DNA of 64,000 bases from Thuidium tamariscinum (GCA_947034885.2 OX344753.2:13020001-13084000); one strand, 5' to 3'; counted from the stretch's first letter, positions 1 through 13,148 are shown. Notes: generated from the letters alone by a model not told the origin. A program made the numbers and translations.

Positions 1-3000
1 ATTTTTAATGTCCATTGCATTCTAATTATAGAAGTGCACAGAAATTGAGTTTACACAATGATGTTTGTAACTATAATGTATACACATGGTGAAATTTTCA
101 GATTTTTTGAGATAATTTTCCAATTGATATGATTTTTTCTTCACTTTTTCTTCAATTTTTTTTATAAAAATCAATATCCCTCAAAAAAATCTAAATTTTC
201 TATGGAGTATAGAAAACATGTAGCTTCATCTCTAAAAAAATAAAAATGAATTTTTTCATGCACATCTAGTAGCAAAATGGCAACAAATTGAGTATTGGAC
301 AACGAGAATTGAAACTAGTGATTATAGGCCCGACGTTTGAGGGTTAAGGTAGAGGTATCCATTCTCAACCAAGGACCCATGTCCAACCTATAGGGTGCAT
401 CTATTTCCAACTAAGATGGAAATATATATCCAACTGGAACTTAGAATTTGTTTTTTCCTCTTTTTCAAGGTTGGCTAATATAATCAGAATTGGAAGAGCC
501 TAGACATTGGCTATTAGTCTAAACAATGTTTTGGCTTTGAAAAATCACAATAATTTCAATTTTGGAGAAAAAATTCTGAAAAATTTATAATCCTCATATT
601 TCCTTTCTTCCTACATGGCAAAAATTTTACTTGCATCATATAGCTCACGATTTGTCTAAAAATCACTTAAGTGATTGATTGTTGGTACCTCCACTATATT
701 TATTTCTAGGATCTTCAATGGCAACCAAAATTTCAATGAAGTTTTGAACTAAAGTTAGCAACTAAACTTCTTCAATTGCCTATTTACTATTATTAGGTTG
801 GTTAAATTTCATATTTTTTCCTTGGCAACTGAAAGGAAGGTTCCAACACACCAAAGAATAGGACATGTGGAGACTGTGTACAAAAAATTATGAAGAATCA
901 AAGTTTCTTTTGGTAGATGTTTTATAATCTACATAAGTAGATATTAATTTTAGAGATGTACATAAAAAGATGATGGTGCTTTTAGGCAAGGTACAATTTT
1001 GGGTCTACCCACCTTACAAAATTGTATAAGCTTGTCATCATGTGTTTACCTCCAAATTTTTTTTGACCTCTAGGATAGAACCGTATTTTGGGCAAAAATT
1101 GTAAAAAATTACCGCAGATTATTAGGAAAAAATGAAAAAAAAAAATTTGAAAATTCTATTGTACAAACTTGCACCAAACTACTATGGAAGTGTATAGAAA
1201 ATATTCAGAAACTTTGACCACATGAATTGGAAGCCTAAAATGCTAAAAGTTGAAAGAAAATAGACTTTTTTTTCACCTTGCCCAGTAAGGCCAACAAACT
1301 TTAACTCTTCTTGAAGTGAGAATTTTCCACCACATGATTTTTTTTTTTTTTGCATCTTATATCATATAAACTATTTACTTGCCAAATTGCCAAATTGCAA
1401 GAATAGGATTGCAAATGTAGCCCTAAGTTGTTCAGATTGTATAAAAAAGCTTAAGATAATATGACTTTGGATCCAAGTGCATAATTAGAAAAAATTACAA
1501 TCCATCTAAGGATGTACATGTTGACAATTTGAGTCAAAACTTCATTAACATTCAACCAAAATTGTCTCTATATGAACCTACACATAATTTATTGTACACA
1601 TTGATTGGACATTTGGTCCTTAGGGGATAAGATATATAGACCCTTTCCTAGTCATCCCCACAAAACTTCCCTATTAATTCAATCTTGCAAATACAAAGAT
1701 ACATTTAGTCCAAGATCTACATGTGATGTCTATAAAAACAAGTGAAGTATTGAAGGGCCATTTATCCACTCACAAAATAAGTTACTTTGAACAATATCAA
1801 CTTAATTTTTTTCTCTGGCTTCATAGACATCTTATAAAGGAGGCCAATTTTGTAGTGAGATATTTGGAAAAGATACAACTTGGGTAACAAATAGTGAGCC
1901 TTAGAAGATGTCTTTTAGAGTCCTATAGAAATGCCATTTCAATCAATATTTTATTTTTTGGAATATTACCATAAGAGGATTTCAGGCCATTTTAGAAGAC
2001 TATGAGTTCCTCAATGTTGGGAATATTGTAGAAACATTGGGAATGCTGCCACATCAGCATGTTGGCATGGTTGGGCAATTGCCATGTCAAATAATATTTA
2101 TTAGTTAATTCAATTAATTATTAAATATTTCAAAAAAAATTGGAATTTTAAAAAAAATCATTTTTTGCTTCTTGATACATTATGAAGTTTGGGGGGAAAG
2201 AAATTTTTAATTTTCAATTTTTGAAATTTAAAAATTCAGACCAATAGGGGTTGGTCTGTAGTAGTGGGAATAGTTTTAGGGAACAACCCTGAAAGGGTCT
2301 TCATGGGGCTAGAAATCATCTTATGCATGCCACTTTGCCACATGACCATGTTAGGCAAAATGGAGTCTAAAGATACTTTACTAAAAAAGCTCGATTCACA
2401 ATTATGTATAAATGAAAAAGCAAGTGGTGTATAATGTTGCCAAAATGCCAAGTCACTTGTTTTACTTATGAATATGTACAAATTATGAGCCTTCAACTTA
2501 CTCCTTGACTTCTTCAAATTTTTTTTGAAGTATTGTACATTTTCTGTTTAAATCTTTGTATAATGTCTCACTTATCTCAACTTGATGATGAATTTCATCA
2601 AATTGGTTATGATGGAAAGTTGTCTTTTGATAATTGAAGAAATACTTTGGATGATAGAAAAGTTAGTTGCACAAAACATTTCATGGAATTCAAGGCTATT
2701 GCTTAACCTTTAAAATACCTTGCAAGCCTAACAAGTACTTTGAAAGTCAAACCTCAATTTTCACATATTTTCTTGGCTATAAATGTCTTAAAGTTGAGCT
2801 AAAAAAATGTAGTTCTAATGATCTATCTTGGAAGCTTAAAATACAACACTTTTAAGTTTTTCTATTGAATTTTTCTTGGTGTAAATTCTAAGAAATACAC
2901 CAATTATTGCATGGTGTTTGTCATTGTGATCACTTCTTTTGTACGAAATTTCATATTTTTAAATCATTTATGTATTTAATTAGTCCTTTATAAAATAATT

Positions 3001-3490
3001 GTTTCTTATTTTTTGTTTTTAATTATGAAAAATGAAGATGATTTAAGATATATAGTACTACATCAAAAAAACATCAAATTTTTGAAATGTATGTTTTAGA
3101 ATAGAAAACTAGTGAAGTTTAACCAAGCCTATGAAATGTCCTTTCCGGAACTATGTGTAGAATATGGGTGAACATTTGAGTATATAAAGATCAAATATTG
3201 CAAACATAGTATTTTATTCATAAATAAATAGATTTTTTGAAGAGATATGGTTTGTATTTGCTATTGTAGTATAAATAGTTGTATATGTGAAATCCATAAA
3301 GAAGCTCGTGTTCTAATTAGTTTTTTACAAAAGACTAGGAAACCTAAATAAGACTTTACAATCATATAAAGTAGATATAACAATCCTCACCTTTTCATAA
3401 AAAAATTGTTAGTAGTGCACATTTTCTTTCTAGAATGTACTCCTTTGGTACTTGAAGACAAAACTAGGTGCATGGGTGGATGTGTTTACC
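1..3490. other. AT-rich intergenic DNA, no gene
   Basis: No convincing coding region on either strand; open frames are short and low in complexity. About 1972-2100 resembles part of the repeat at 54652-54871 (shared 'agactatgagttcct...' and 'gctgccacatca' type segments). A fragment at about 340-420 resembles the ends of the family at 21994-22400. Confidence 0.6.
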
Positions 3491-3494
3491 TTAA

Positions 3495-4042
3495 CCCTTT
3501 AAGGCCTAAGGAGCCCCAAGCAACCTCTTGAATTCTTCTAAAATCAAATTTTCCTATAAAAATTTTATAATTTAATTTTTATTTTTATTTCTACATATAA
3601 GAATTAATATCTTCTATCTAATGTGATTTTTAATTTATTTTTGGAAAAAAATGAAATTTATATGATTTCTTAAAATTTATATCTTTGAAAAATCATAGTA
3701 ATTACAAAAAATCTCACTTTACCATGAAATTTTTATTGAAAATAGAGTTCATTATATTGAACATTATGGTGAAGTTGGCATACTCTCTTTAGTTATATAC
3801 AAATACATTCAATAGAGAAACATGTTCCACAATGCATTTTGAAACTCTAAAATTCCCAACTTCAAATTGCCATAGACAAATCATCATTGCTCCAAATTTG
3901 ATGGCCAATGGCTCATTGGAAGCAGAATACCCATGTCCTCACATCTTGTTCATACGTCAAGAGCAACTAAGGCCAAGAGAGTGTTCCAATTCCCAAAATT
4001 CAATTTAAAAGAACCAAAATTGGCATGCTAGGCCCTAAAGGG
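3495..4042. mobile_element. TTAA-bounded element, diverged copy
   Basis: The block is flanked by TTAA at 3491-3494 and 4043-4046. Its ends are CCCTTTAAGGCC on the left and GGCCCTAAAGGG on the right, a diverged version of the CCCCTAAAG ends of the family at 10590-11514. It contains no coding capacity. Membership in the family rests on the TTAA borders and the ends only. Confidence 0.4.
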
Positions 4043-4609
4043 TTAAGTAGTTTCAAATAAGGCATTTGGATTCTTTCTTTGATTGAAATCAAATTATTCT
4101 TCGACCAACATTTGTAATGTTGTTTATTGATTATACTTATATCAAATTTAACCTTGTATATATTGAATTTTTCACAATATAATCAACAAGAGTAGAATGA
4201 TTGGTTTGCCTTATTAGCATTTAAAATTTATTTTTTAAATCTTGATCAAGATAAATGTGAAGATTGGAGAAAACAATGAAATTTTTTTTGACACCATACA
4301 AATTTGTTATGAATTTTTGAAGTGTGTTATCAAATCAACCCAAAGAGTTTCTAGACTATATCAAAACTAATAAGAAATGAAGGCTTGAAAAAGCCATTTT
4401 TATTATGAATTTATACCCAAAAGGTGAAATTTTTTATTGTAGTTATTAATAACTCCTTCACAATCATCCAAAGCATTGATTGTAGCCACTCACTCAATCT
4501 AATGTAGTCAAAATCTCATTTATTGAAAGAAGTCTCTCATGGATTGATGCAAGACTTTAAGTCCAAAAGGATCAACTTGTTTTTTTTTAACAATACATCA
4601 ATTTTGAAC

Positions 4610-5480
4610 ACAATACCACAAATAGAATTTTTGTTTTCTTTGAAATTTTTACACAACATTGGGACAAGATTTTTTTTTAAGGTCCAACAACTTTCATACC
4701 ACTTTGGCTATGTGGTCAAAAAATTATTGTATAATATGTAGTTTTAATTCTTTAGTAGAGCTATATGGGCAAATAAGAAAAACACACTTTTTTGAGGGAC
4801 AAAAATTAAAAAATTGATTTTCTTTATTTATATGTGTGTCTCTGTATATGTAAAATTTTAAGCCATCCCATTTTGATTGATGTCATGAAAGTTACAAAGA
4901 GTTTAGGTTTGCAAGTAGTTACAAATTCTCCATTCTAAAATAAACTTTGAAATCTTGTATTTAATTCAATTTTCAATATTCTAAGAAGAAATAAAAACAT
5001 TATATAAGATGTAGATTGTTTATTACAACATTACAAACCACTGGAATTGTCATTTTTTGATTTACTAACTAAATTCTTAACAACTAGTATTTGAAATCAT
5101 TCTCTACTTCTTTCTTCTTACTATTTTTTCCCTACATGTTGTATAGTTCCAAATGATTTGAATTTTTTCATGTATATAGCCAACTTGATTTTAGAAATGA
5201 ACCCAAAGAAGCACCACCAAAATCGGCTTTTTTTCATACAAATGTGGACTTAAAAAGTACAAGTGCCTTGGGTTTTTTTTTGCAAGGTCAATAAAAGGAT
5301 TTCTATCAATTTAAACATTGATACCTTGCAATTTACATAGCAAAAAATTTACATTGTCTTGTATTGCTTCAAAACATTGATAGAATCACTTAAGTAGTCA
5401 ACTATGAGTGGTTCTACCATTACTTCTGAAGTTCATCAACTATGTTTCACCAAAAATGCTCCAAAATTGCCATTTCTAGT
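4610..5480. mobile_element. Truncated copy of the ~930-bp TTAA/CCCCTAAAG family
   Basis: The interior follows the element at 10590-11514 in the same orientation. Shared landmarks in order are a 'gggcaaat(a/c)agaaaaa' segment, 'gaatcattcc/gccatccca', 'tacaacattacaa..c', the 'ctacttcttt..cttactatttttt.cctac/atatgttgtac/tag' stretch, and 'caccaaaaatgctccaaaa..gccatttctagtac'. Clean terminal CCCCTAAAG ends are not visible, so borders are approximate. Confidence 0.5.
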
Positions 5481-5962
5481 ACAAGTACCATATGGAAATC
5501 ATAGAGATTGCGAAAAAATTCACAAACTTATGCCTTGAATTGAAATGAGGATGAATTTTAGAAGCCTAAAGTTGATTTGAATTTATACTAATTGTATAGT
5601 AACTTCTAATTTCAATTATTCATAAACTATTTTTCTGCTCACTACTTTCTACTTTGTGTCGTGACTTTACTTGTCTCAATCTTAAAAAGGAAGAAAAATC
5701 ACATTCTAAGCTTTGGTTAGAAATCTATTATAGCCTTGGTTGGGAATAATTGCACCTGTAGGTTGGGTATGGCTTTGTGATCAAGAATGGATAGTTCTTC
5801 CATAATGAGTTGTTTTCCATATGGTTGTGATGGATCTTTTGCCTCGGATGGAATAATTTACTTTTATTGGTGAAATAATAGCCAAGCATCTTTGATTCTT
5901 CAATGGTTTAACTTTGAAAGGTCAGGTCGATCATTATACATGGAAACCAAACTTTTAGGACT

Positions 5963-6115
5963 CACGACAAGAAAACGAGGGTATAAATGACTCGTTCATA
6001 ATGACCACAGTGACAACAATGATTGCAAAATGACTACAAAATGACTATTTTGTAGTCATTGTTGTCGATGTAGTCATTGTAGACAAGTCATTTACACCCC
6101 CATTTTCTTGTAGTG
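5963..6115. mobile_element. CACTA-ended miniature inverted-repeat element
   Basis: A 153-bp foldback whose right end is TTTTCTTGTAGTG and whose left end is the mutated counterpart CACGACAAGAAAA. The arms pair over most of their length ('tgactacaaaatgac' around the centre). The CACTACAAGAAAA-type end is typical of plant CACTA-like miniature elements. Flanks are act and aca, so a 3-bp target duplication is only partly preserved. Confidence 0.7.
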
Positions 6116-7115
6116 ACAGTGTGAATCATTTGCTTCAAAAAAACACCATGAAGACCACTCATTGGACGTCAAAGTATTTTGCAAGACCTCCCTTTTTAGC
6201 ATAGAATTCCATTGATGAATACTTGTACTTATCACTTTCAATATTGTGTCATCTTTGACACATAGATGAATATTGCACAATTAAGTAATGGTCTTCTTCC
6301 ACATTGGAAAGGGATTTTGCCTCCCTCAATGGTTGCAATGGCTCGAGCACATGGTCGAAGTCACCTATTTTAAATAGCCCCCTGTGTAATGGCTTTATAG
6401 ACTAATATATTGTGAATAACAATTGGAAGCACTATATATTCATTGAAAAAGATTCTTTCTTTGTACCTTCTCATTGACTCATCTCTCTTTCTTCTTAGCT
6501 TAGAAAGAAATGCCAAAGCTAATTGTAATGGGTCAATTTGTAAGACTAGAATGGGTCCAAATGAGAAATCTACATTCAAATTCAATAATAGATCCATTCT
6601 TAGAAGAAAAAACATGCATTCTTTCTATTTTTCACTCTTCTTCATCCTTATGTTTGTAGACATCGACGTGAATTTCTCCACGTGAGTTTCTTATATCCTA
6701 CAGGTTGGCATACTTAAGTTATCCCAAATAGGGACTTCTACCTTATCTATCAACACAAGGATTCATTCCCGGGGATTGGCTCCGGAGCCATGAACAAGCC
6801 CAATTTGTTGAATATGTGTGCCAGCCCAACGAACCCCTCTCTCATTGGCAAGCAAACAATCCTGTTACGGAGTACTGTCCGTATTGACCTTTCTTCCAGG
6901 GTAGGGTTAATTTGTCATGCCAAGAGGTTTTGCCGGAATCTGGTTCTTCCCACGCCAGCCAAGAAAAAATTGCCCTCGGAAGAAGACTTCTGCCGCCAGG
7001 AACGGAAGAGAACAACCGAAGAACAACATGATGAACAACTGAAGAAGAAGAAAGGAATCAGCGGCATTTCCGTCATGAAACGTCATGGATCCCCGCCCAC
7101 TTGCAGTGGGCAGGA

Positions 7116-7338
7116 GAACTGACCCCCTCGCTCGGCCACTCGGGTAAAATGCTGTAATTTTTTATTTTCCACACAAATTTTTTTTTGCAAATTTTAAATT
7201 CATATTTGCAATCAGAGACCGCAAATTAGCTAGGGGTGATGAAAGTAGGGGTGATCACGGCCCAAACTAGGGGGCTTTTTGTTTTGATTGCACCTCTGCT
7301 AAAACATGATAAGGCTGAGCGAGGGGGCCAATCCACCC
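7116..7338. mobile_element. Miniature element, GGTGAATTGGCC family (copy A)
   Basis: Terminal inverted repeats are GAACTGACCCCCTCGCTCGG on the left and the complement of GAGCGAGGGGGCCAATCC on the right. The interior shares 'gcaaattttaaattcatatttgcaatcagagac' type sequence with copies at 7414, 13149 and 13380. No coding capacity. A near-identical ~22-bp segment (GCCCACTTGCAGTG core) lies just outside both ends. Confidence 0.6.
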
Positions 7339-7413
7339 GGATCCGCCCACTTGCAGTGAGTTGGGATGGTTTGCCAACACCCACTATTTACTGAGCTTAA
7401 ATTTACTGGTCTG

Positions 7414-7661
7414 GGTGAATTGGCCCCCTCGCCGGTCCCGCGCAGCCCCTCCAAGTAATTCCAGGGGTGCAAGTAAGTAAATCAAAAAGTCCCCTATTTG
7501 GAGCTTGAAAAATTTCTCTCTCAGACCTCCCCAGCTAAGCTAATTTGGGGCCTCTGATTGCAAGAATGAATACCAATTTGTACTCCGTAAATCTGTTCGT
7601 GTACAGGAAATAAAATATTCCAGGGGTTTCCCAACGGAAGCACCGAGTGAGGGGATCACAT
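7414..7661. mobile_element. Miniature element, GGTGAATTGGCC family (copy B)
   Basis: Begins GGTGAATTGGCCCCCTCGC and ends with a diverged complement, ACCGAGTGAGGGGATCA. The interior carries the family landmarks 'ggggtgcaagtaa', 'aaagtcccctattt' and 'ggcctctgattgcaa'. It lies 75 bp from copy A. Confidence 0.55.
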
Positions 7662-7989
7662 CAGAAAAGTTGAACCAGATTGCTTTGGTGCTATTTTGAC
7701 ACTAAAGACTGCATTTTGACAATATAGGTACCATTTTCTCTTTACTCAGTTGGTATGGGGGTTGGCACCAAATTTACTTGATTGCATTTCAATGCACCAT
7801 CATGGTACTATATTCACATGCCTTGAAGTTCCTGATGCCCAGTTCTCCTCGGCCAAATTTATTTTTATTGTTCTTATTGTTTTTATTGTTCTTATTGATA
7901 TTTTTACTTTTTGCCCTTCCCCGCCCTTCCCCTCCGCTCCCCTCCCAGTTGGGGATTTCCTGGTTTTTCGGAGGCCTGACTGACTGAGC

Positions 7990-8136
7990 TTCCGTCGGCC
8001 CAGGCAGGGGAGCTGCCTGGACCAGCCAGGAGACTCTCAATTCACCGCTTCGCCGAAAGCAGGGGCGGGCTAGGCCCTAGGGCGGGGATTTGGTGTCGGA
8101 ACGCCGCCTCTCACTTGCCTGCCCCGGCCGACGAAA
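7990..8136. repeat. GC-rich short inverted repeat
   Basis: CGTCGGCCCAGGCAGG near 7994 is mirrored by CCTGCCCCGGCCGACG near 8118-8133. The ~147-bp block is much richer in GC than its surroundings. It may be a tiny DNA element or the eroded end of a larger one. Confidence 0.4.
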
Positions 8137-8312
8137 GGTGCCCCTTGGCCCCTTTTCATTATTATCCACCAAAATTCAGTGGACCCATCAAAAGATTCCC
8201 ATGCAAATAGGATAACTTACCGAGGTCTATTAAAGTAAGTGGAGAGACTGCATGATAAACACCACTGAGTGACGACAGCATCCGATTCTAAGTTGGGATT
8301 CTCCCCACTCTT

Positions 8313-8642
8313 AAGGTAGAGAAGGTCCTATAATGCACCACCTAAGGGCTGAAACTGAATTCCAGGGAAGTAAAACTTCTAGAAATATTTTTCAACAAAT
8401 TTTCCTTGAAAGACAAGTAGAATTGACATCTAACCCAATTAGTTTCATATTTTTTGGAGCTTTGTGGAATTCGTTATCAAATTTTGAAGTTGAAAGGGCA
8501 TAGGGCTCTAAAATGGAGCATTGCCTAAAATGTACACAGTTTTTACACCATTGAAGGCTATGAAAAAGAAACATGTACAAATTGTCTACATTTAAGATAG
8601 GGCTCCATTTTAATGCCACTCCATTTAAGGACCTCCTACCTT
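8313..8642. mobile_element. AAGGTAG-family miniature element (copy 1)
   Basis: Starts AAGGTAGAGAAGGTCC and ends GGACCTCCTACCTT. The centre holds the family core, 'ggcatctaacccaa(g)t...tttcatattttttgga...gttatgaatttttgaagttgaaa' in slightly changed form. Four other copies in this window share the ends, the length of about 300-330 bp and the core. No coding capacity. Confidence 0.65.
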
Positions 8643-9096
8643 AGAGCATTCCCACGGGGACATGGCGAGAGCCTCAAACTCAGTATTTGGCCATGTGGAG
8701 TCAAAGAAACTTCCCCACAACACACAAGAAGAAGCTCAAAATATGTCCGAGCCCGGCCAAAATTGAAGAAGAGATGGCCAAATGGTGAACACTAGCTTTG
8801 GCTCTCTACGTGATTTGGCGCAATTCTCAAGCTACGGATCCATTAATTCAACACAATTCTCCCCCAAAAGACACACTTTTATATTCAAAAAGTGAATGGA
8901 GCCCGGACTTCACTGATGGGTAGATACTTGAATTCAAGGGGAGATTTTTGTGTTGCAATAAAATAAGGAAAAGTGACCGGGCCATGTCCTCCCATTCCGT
9001 GTCGCCGTGGGATGCATGAGCCAGACACGGCCCGAGGGCTCTGGATGAGCCCAAAAATCTTCACATGGTGTCCCTCAAGTGGTGGGAATGCTCTTA
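8641..9096. mobile_element. Element with AGAGCATTCCCAC inverted ends (copy 1)
   Basis: TTAGAGCATTCCCAC on the left is mirrored by GTGGGAATGCTCTTA on the right, 456 bp apart. Similar 'GAGCATCTCC' ends are known in plant miniature elements. A second copy is at 22703-23113. It sits directly between two AAGGTAG-family elements. Confidence 0.55.
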
Positions 9097-9156
9097 GAGC
9101 TCCAATCCTCACTATACTTGTGGAGGAAAGATTTTTGGATTTTTTTTCCCTAAAGG

Positions 9157-9473
9157 GAGGTAGAAGGTCCATAAAGCGCCCATCTAATAGCTGAAACTGA
9201 ATTTTGGGGAGCTGAAACTTCTTCAAATATTTTCAATAAATTTTCCTTGAAAGTAGAGTAGAATTGGCATCTTATCCAAGTTATATCATATTTTTTGGAG
9301 CTTTGAGGAATTAGTTATGAATTTTTGAAGTTAAAATGGAATTGGCTCCAAAACCGCCCACTGTAAATTGTTTCTACATTTTTGTAAAGATAAAGAAGTA
9401 TCATGTACAAATAGTGCACATCTGGGGAGGTGGGCGGTATTAATGCCCAAACTGTTCTTGAGCCTTCTACCTT
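9157..9473. mobile_element. AAGGTAG-family miniature element (copy 2)
   Basis: Starts GAGGTAGAAGGTCCATAAAG and ends CCTTCTACCTT. It shares the family core around 9255-9335 ('ggcatcttatccaagtt', 'catattttttggagcttt', 'ttagttatgaatttttgaag'). It lies 60 bp from the preceding element. Confidence 0.65.
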
Positions 9474-9822
9474 ATACAAGTAAACAAACTTTATTGTAAG
9501 AAAAAAAGAGACAAGAACCAACCGAAAATGGCTTGGTAGAATTTTTTTTGTAATAACTTGTTGTGTACTTTGTTAGGAGGTCTACATTCTACACACAAAA
9601 TTAGGGTGTCCCATGCTAATTTCTCAACATTTGACATTGTATAAATATTTTTCAATTATTAAAAATGCACTACTTTTGAATTAAATATTGTTGTAATTGG
9701 GATTCACAAACCTTTGTGTGCACAAATGGAAATCTTCTTATAAATATTTGTTAACTTTGATGGCTTGTAAAGTAACTTTTTTGATATAAAACAACCTAAT
9801 TTTACTATTTTGTATGAGTTAA

Positions 9823-10458
9823 TCCCTAAAAGACCATTGTTCCCTAGGGGACTAAATGGATTTTGGGCAAGTTCCTATGACTTCAATTTTTGGTGAATTT
9901 TTTTGAAACTATGTCATAAGATTTGAAAAAACATATTGTTGACCATAGTGTATAAACTTGTTGAAAATATTTTTCTTTACAATATAATAAATCTCATATT
10001 TATTTACAACAAACTTTTTTCAAAAAAATGTCTATCTTCTAGTGCCAACTGTATATTTTCCCTTCAAAAAACACACTTGCCTATGTTATTTTAGATGCAA
10101 AAGCAACACATCTTATGCAATTCTTTCCATCTATTTCCATCTATTGTACAATACAAGTAGACATGGTTGTTTATAAATGCGCATATTTATTGCATGTAGT
10201 TGTAAATAGTTAAGTCTAAGTGTTGTCCAATTCATTCTCTATCCAATGAACTACTAACCTCCATTTCCTAATTGACTTCCAATTTATCCCAAAATGTGAG
10301 TTGTTTTTTGTTTTCTACTCTATAAAATCAATTTTTGATTTTCAAGGACCTCAAGGGTTTTAAAAAACATAAAGATATACTATTTAGTGAACAAAATTCT
10401 GCAAGTTGCCTTTCCTAATTATACTTCTCCAACTACAAATAGATCCGCCCTTCAAGGG
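9823..10458. mobile_element. TTAA-bounded element, diverged copy
   Basis: TTAA at 9819-9822 and 10459-10462 borders a 636-bp block whose ends TCCCTAAAAG and CTTCAAGGG are degraded forms of CCCCTAAAG. It lies about 130 bp from a better-preserved copy. No coding capacity. Confidence 0.4.
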
Positions 10459-10589
10459 TTAAGGTTGGTTGAGGAGCCATCAATCATAAGACCAATTTAT
10501 TTCAATGTAAGGGCAAAACCCCCATTCCTGCACATGTTCCTTGCAGTGGACTGTAGATTCACCCAAATGCGTCACTAGACTTCCCTTAA

Positions 10590-11514
10590 CCCCTAAAGGA
10601 CCAACATGCTTTTTTTGGCCGTATAGAAATTTTGGGCAGATACGTGTGATTAGAAATTTGAATATTTTGGGCTGAAATTTTAATAGAAGGTGGGCGCGAG
10701 GAATATCTTCATGTGTATCAAATTTCATGACATTTGGAGATATGACTCAAAAGTTATGGCCTAATATGTTGCTTTTTTTGGTAAGTGGGCAGTTCGGGCA
10801 AATCAGAAAAAAATCACTTTTTTTTAAAATGAAAATTTTTAACTGGTTTTCTACATTTATATATAAGTGGAAAGCTTTGAATCATTCCATTTCAATCAAA
10901 GAGTCAAAAGTTATGAGGTTTTTTTGTTTGCGGGCAGTAATGGATTCTCCACTATCAAAGAAACTTTGAAGTTGTTTATTTCACTCAATTTTCAATATTT
11001 TTGTAAAAAAATAAAACCCTAGGATGTAGATTTATTATTACAACATTACAACCATTGGGATTGTCATTTTTTAATTCTATAATTAAATTCTTAACAATTT
11101 AGTATTATGAATCATTCTCTACTTCTTTTTACTTACTATTTTTTTCCTATATGTTGTACAATTCCAAATGACATGAAATTTTTTGAGCATATCTCCATCT
11201 TGTTTAGGAAACTGAATTCAAAGAGGCACCACCATTTTCAACATTTTTTTCTTGAGAAGTGAGCTTGTGAAGTGTAGCTGCCCGATTCTTTGCAGGATTG
11301 AAAAAATGGTTTAGGTGAATTTGAATGCTTATATCTTTTGATCCACATGGTGGAATTTTCTGAAATTTTTACCACATGTTTTGTAAACATTATACTACAA
11401 GATCCTATGGTTACATGTGTCAAAAAATGTTTTTATGAAGAAAATTGGTAGTTGTACTAGAAATGGCAGTTTTCGAGCGTTTTTGGTGAATACATAGTGA
11501 TGGAACTTTAGGGG
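10590..11514. mobile_element. TTAA/CCCCTAAAG family, best-preserved copy
   Basis: A 925-bp block begins CCCCTAAAGGACC and ends GGAACTTTAGGGG, with TTAA at 10586-10589 and 11515-11518. TTAA duplication with ends beginning CCC is the signature of piggyBac-type transposons; a TA duplication (mariner type) with one more terminal base is the alternative. No transposase is encoded, so it would be non-autonomous. Copies at 48853-49801 and 58798-59721 share both ends and most of the interior. Confidence 0.65.
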
Positions 11515-11518
11515 TTAA

Positions 11519-13147
11519 TGTGTTCACCACATGTATGATTGTAATTTGCTGACACGACTGAAGGACACATAGGAAAATTTGGTTGATTGAGTGCTGATTT
11601 TTGCAAGGTTCGGTTTTGGGGGCACCTACAGGACGGTTCCATAGGTCTAGGGAGCCAACACTTTGAAACTTTGTAGAAATTACATATTGTATCCGAAAAA
11701 TCTAATTTCTTTTTAATATTCATGATTTCACTCGCTAATACAAGAAAAATGTCATTTTTAGAAAAAGTTGCCTCCAACTATGCTGAATTCCTTATTTGGA
11801 CGGTTTTGGGTGTTTCCACTGTACAGGTCCTCTTTTAAAGGATGGAAAATGGACTCATTGGTAAACGATGTTACATGTTTTGGTATAATTTATCTTTGCC
11901 AATTGTTTCAGTTGTGTCAACAAGAAAACGAGAGGAAAGTGAACTCTGTCTTTTTATGCATGGAAAAAAATGGCCACATATGTTTATAAAAAAATAAAAA
12001 AATTTCCCCCAACTCTCGCAGTCCAGACGTCCAGTTAGTTCTCATTACGTCATTAGCCAACAACAACTTTGATTCTAATTTGCGTCATAAGTAAAATTCA
12101 ATTTTTTTCAATTTAAAAAGAAAAGAGGAAACGAATCCCCCTCCGTCCCCTGCCCAACAAACCAAAAGCCAGAACAAAACTTACTATTTGTGTAAGAAAA
12201 TAAATTTTAAAAACAAAAAAACTCAGTCACTCAATTTTATCCTAAGTCCCATCCGAGTATCCGACCAATGAATGCATCACCGTGGGGCCCTTGAGGACGT
12301 TAGCTTAAATCCTACCATCGAAGGTAACTTAGCGCGACGTTAAATCATGTAATCGAAACTAACGTGGTGCAGCTGAAGTTACCCCAGGGTAAACACTGAA
12401 ATTTTTTATTTTTTTCAAATTTTATTTTTTTCAAATTCTGAATTCATATTTGGATTCGGAGACCCCAAATTAGTAAGGTAGGACCTTGACACAATCAAAA
12501 AACCCAACAAAACATAAACCCCAAAACCCTCATCAACCCCTGGTAAAACCTGTTTTACCTGCGGGGGGCTGGATTTACCTGCGCCACGTCAGGATCGATT
12601 GCACAATTTAACGTCTTGCGGTAACTTAGGCCGAGCAGGTGGATTTACCTGGGGTAAAACGTAGGGTTGGTTTGTTTTTCAATTTGTTTTTGGCAAATTC
12701 TGAATTCATACTACAGTGGAAACACCCAAAACCGTCCAAATAAGGAATTCAGCATAATTGGAGGCAAGGTTTTCTAAAACTAATATTTTTCCAATATTAG
12801 CGAGTGAAAATCATGAATATTAAAAAAAAAATCAAAATTTTCGGAATCAGTATGTAATTTCTATAAATTTCCAAAGTGTTGGTTCCCTAGACCACTGGAA
12901 CCGTCCTATAGGTGTACCTTTAATTAGACACCTGTTGAAATCAGTTGTCAGTGAATAAAAACTATACATGTGTCTTACAACTGCATCAGTAAATTAGAAT
13001 TAAACATTTGTTGGACGCTTTAATGAATGCTTATGGATAGATTTAGTGGTACTTTAGGGTCCAGAAATAGGTACAAGGATGGAAATGGGTGTTTCTCCCT
13101 TATTTCAATTGGAATCACTCAGATGGAGACCCCAAATTAATGGTCGG
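11519..13147. repeat. Repeat-rich spacer with inverted pair 11621-11824 / 12712-12918
   Basis: The segment 11621-11824, ending GGTGTTTCCACTGTA on its inner side, is repeated in inverse orientation at 12712-12918 beginning TACAGTGGAAACACC. Both keep 'gctgaattccttatttgga' and 'tagcgagtgaaa' landmarks. Between them about 12343-12710 holds fragments related to the GGTGAATTGGCC-type families ('caaattctgaattcatatttgga'). No gene was found. Confidence 0.55.
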
Positions 13148-13148
13148 G

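Noticed and set aside
6790-7122. 110-codon plus-strand frame
   Set aside because: No recognisable motif, it runs into a transposable-element end, and it has no splice-joined partner.
7789-8040. 83-codon frame with a run of Asn/Lys
   Set aside because: The translation comes from a simple (TTATTGTTC)-type repeat and a GC-rich inverted repeat, not a gene.
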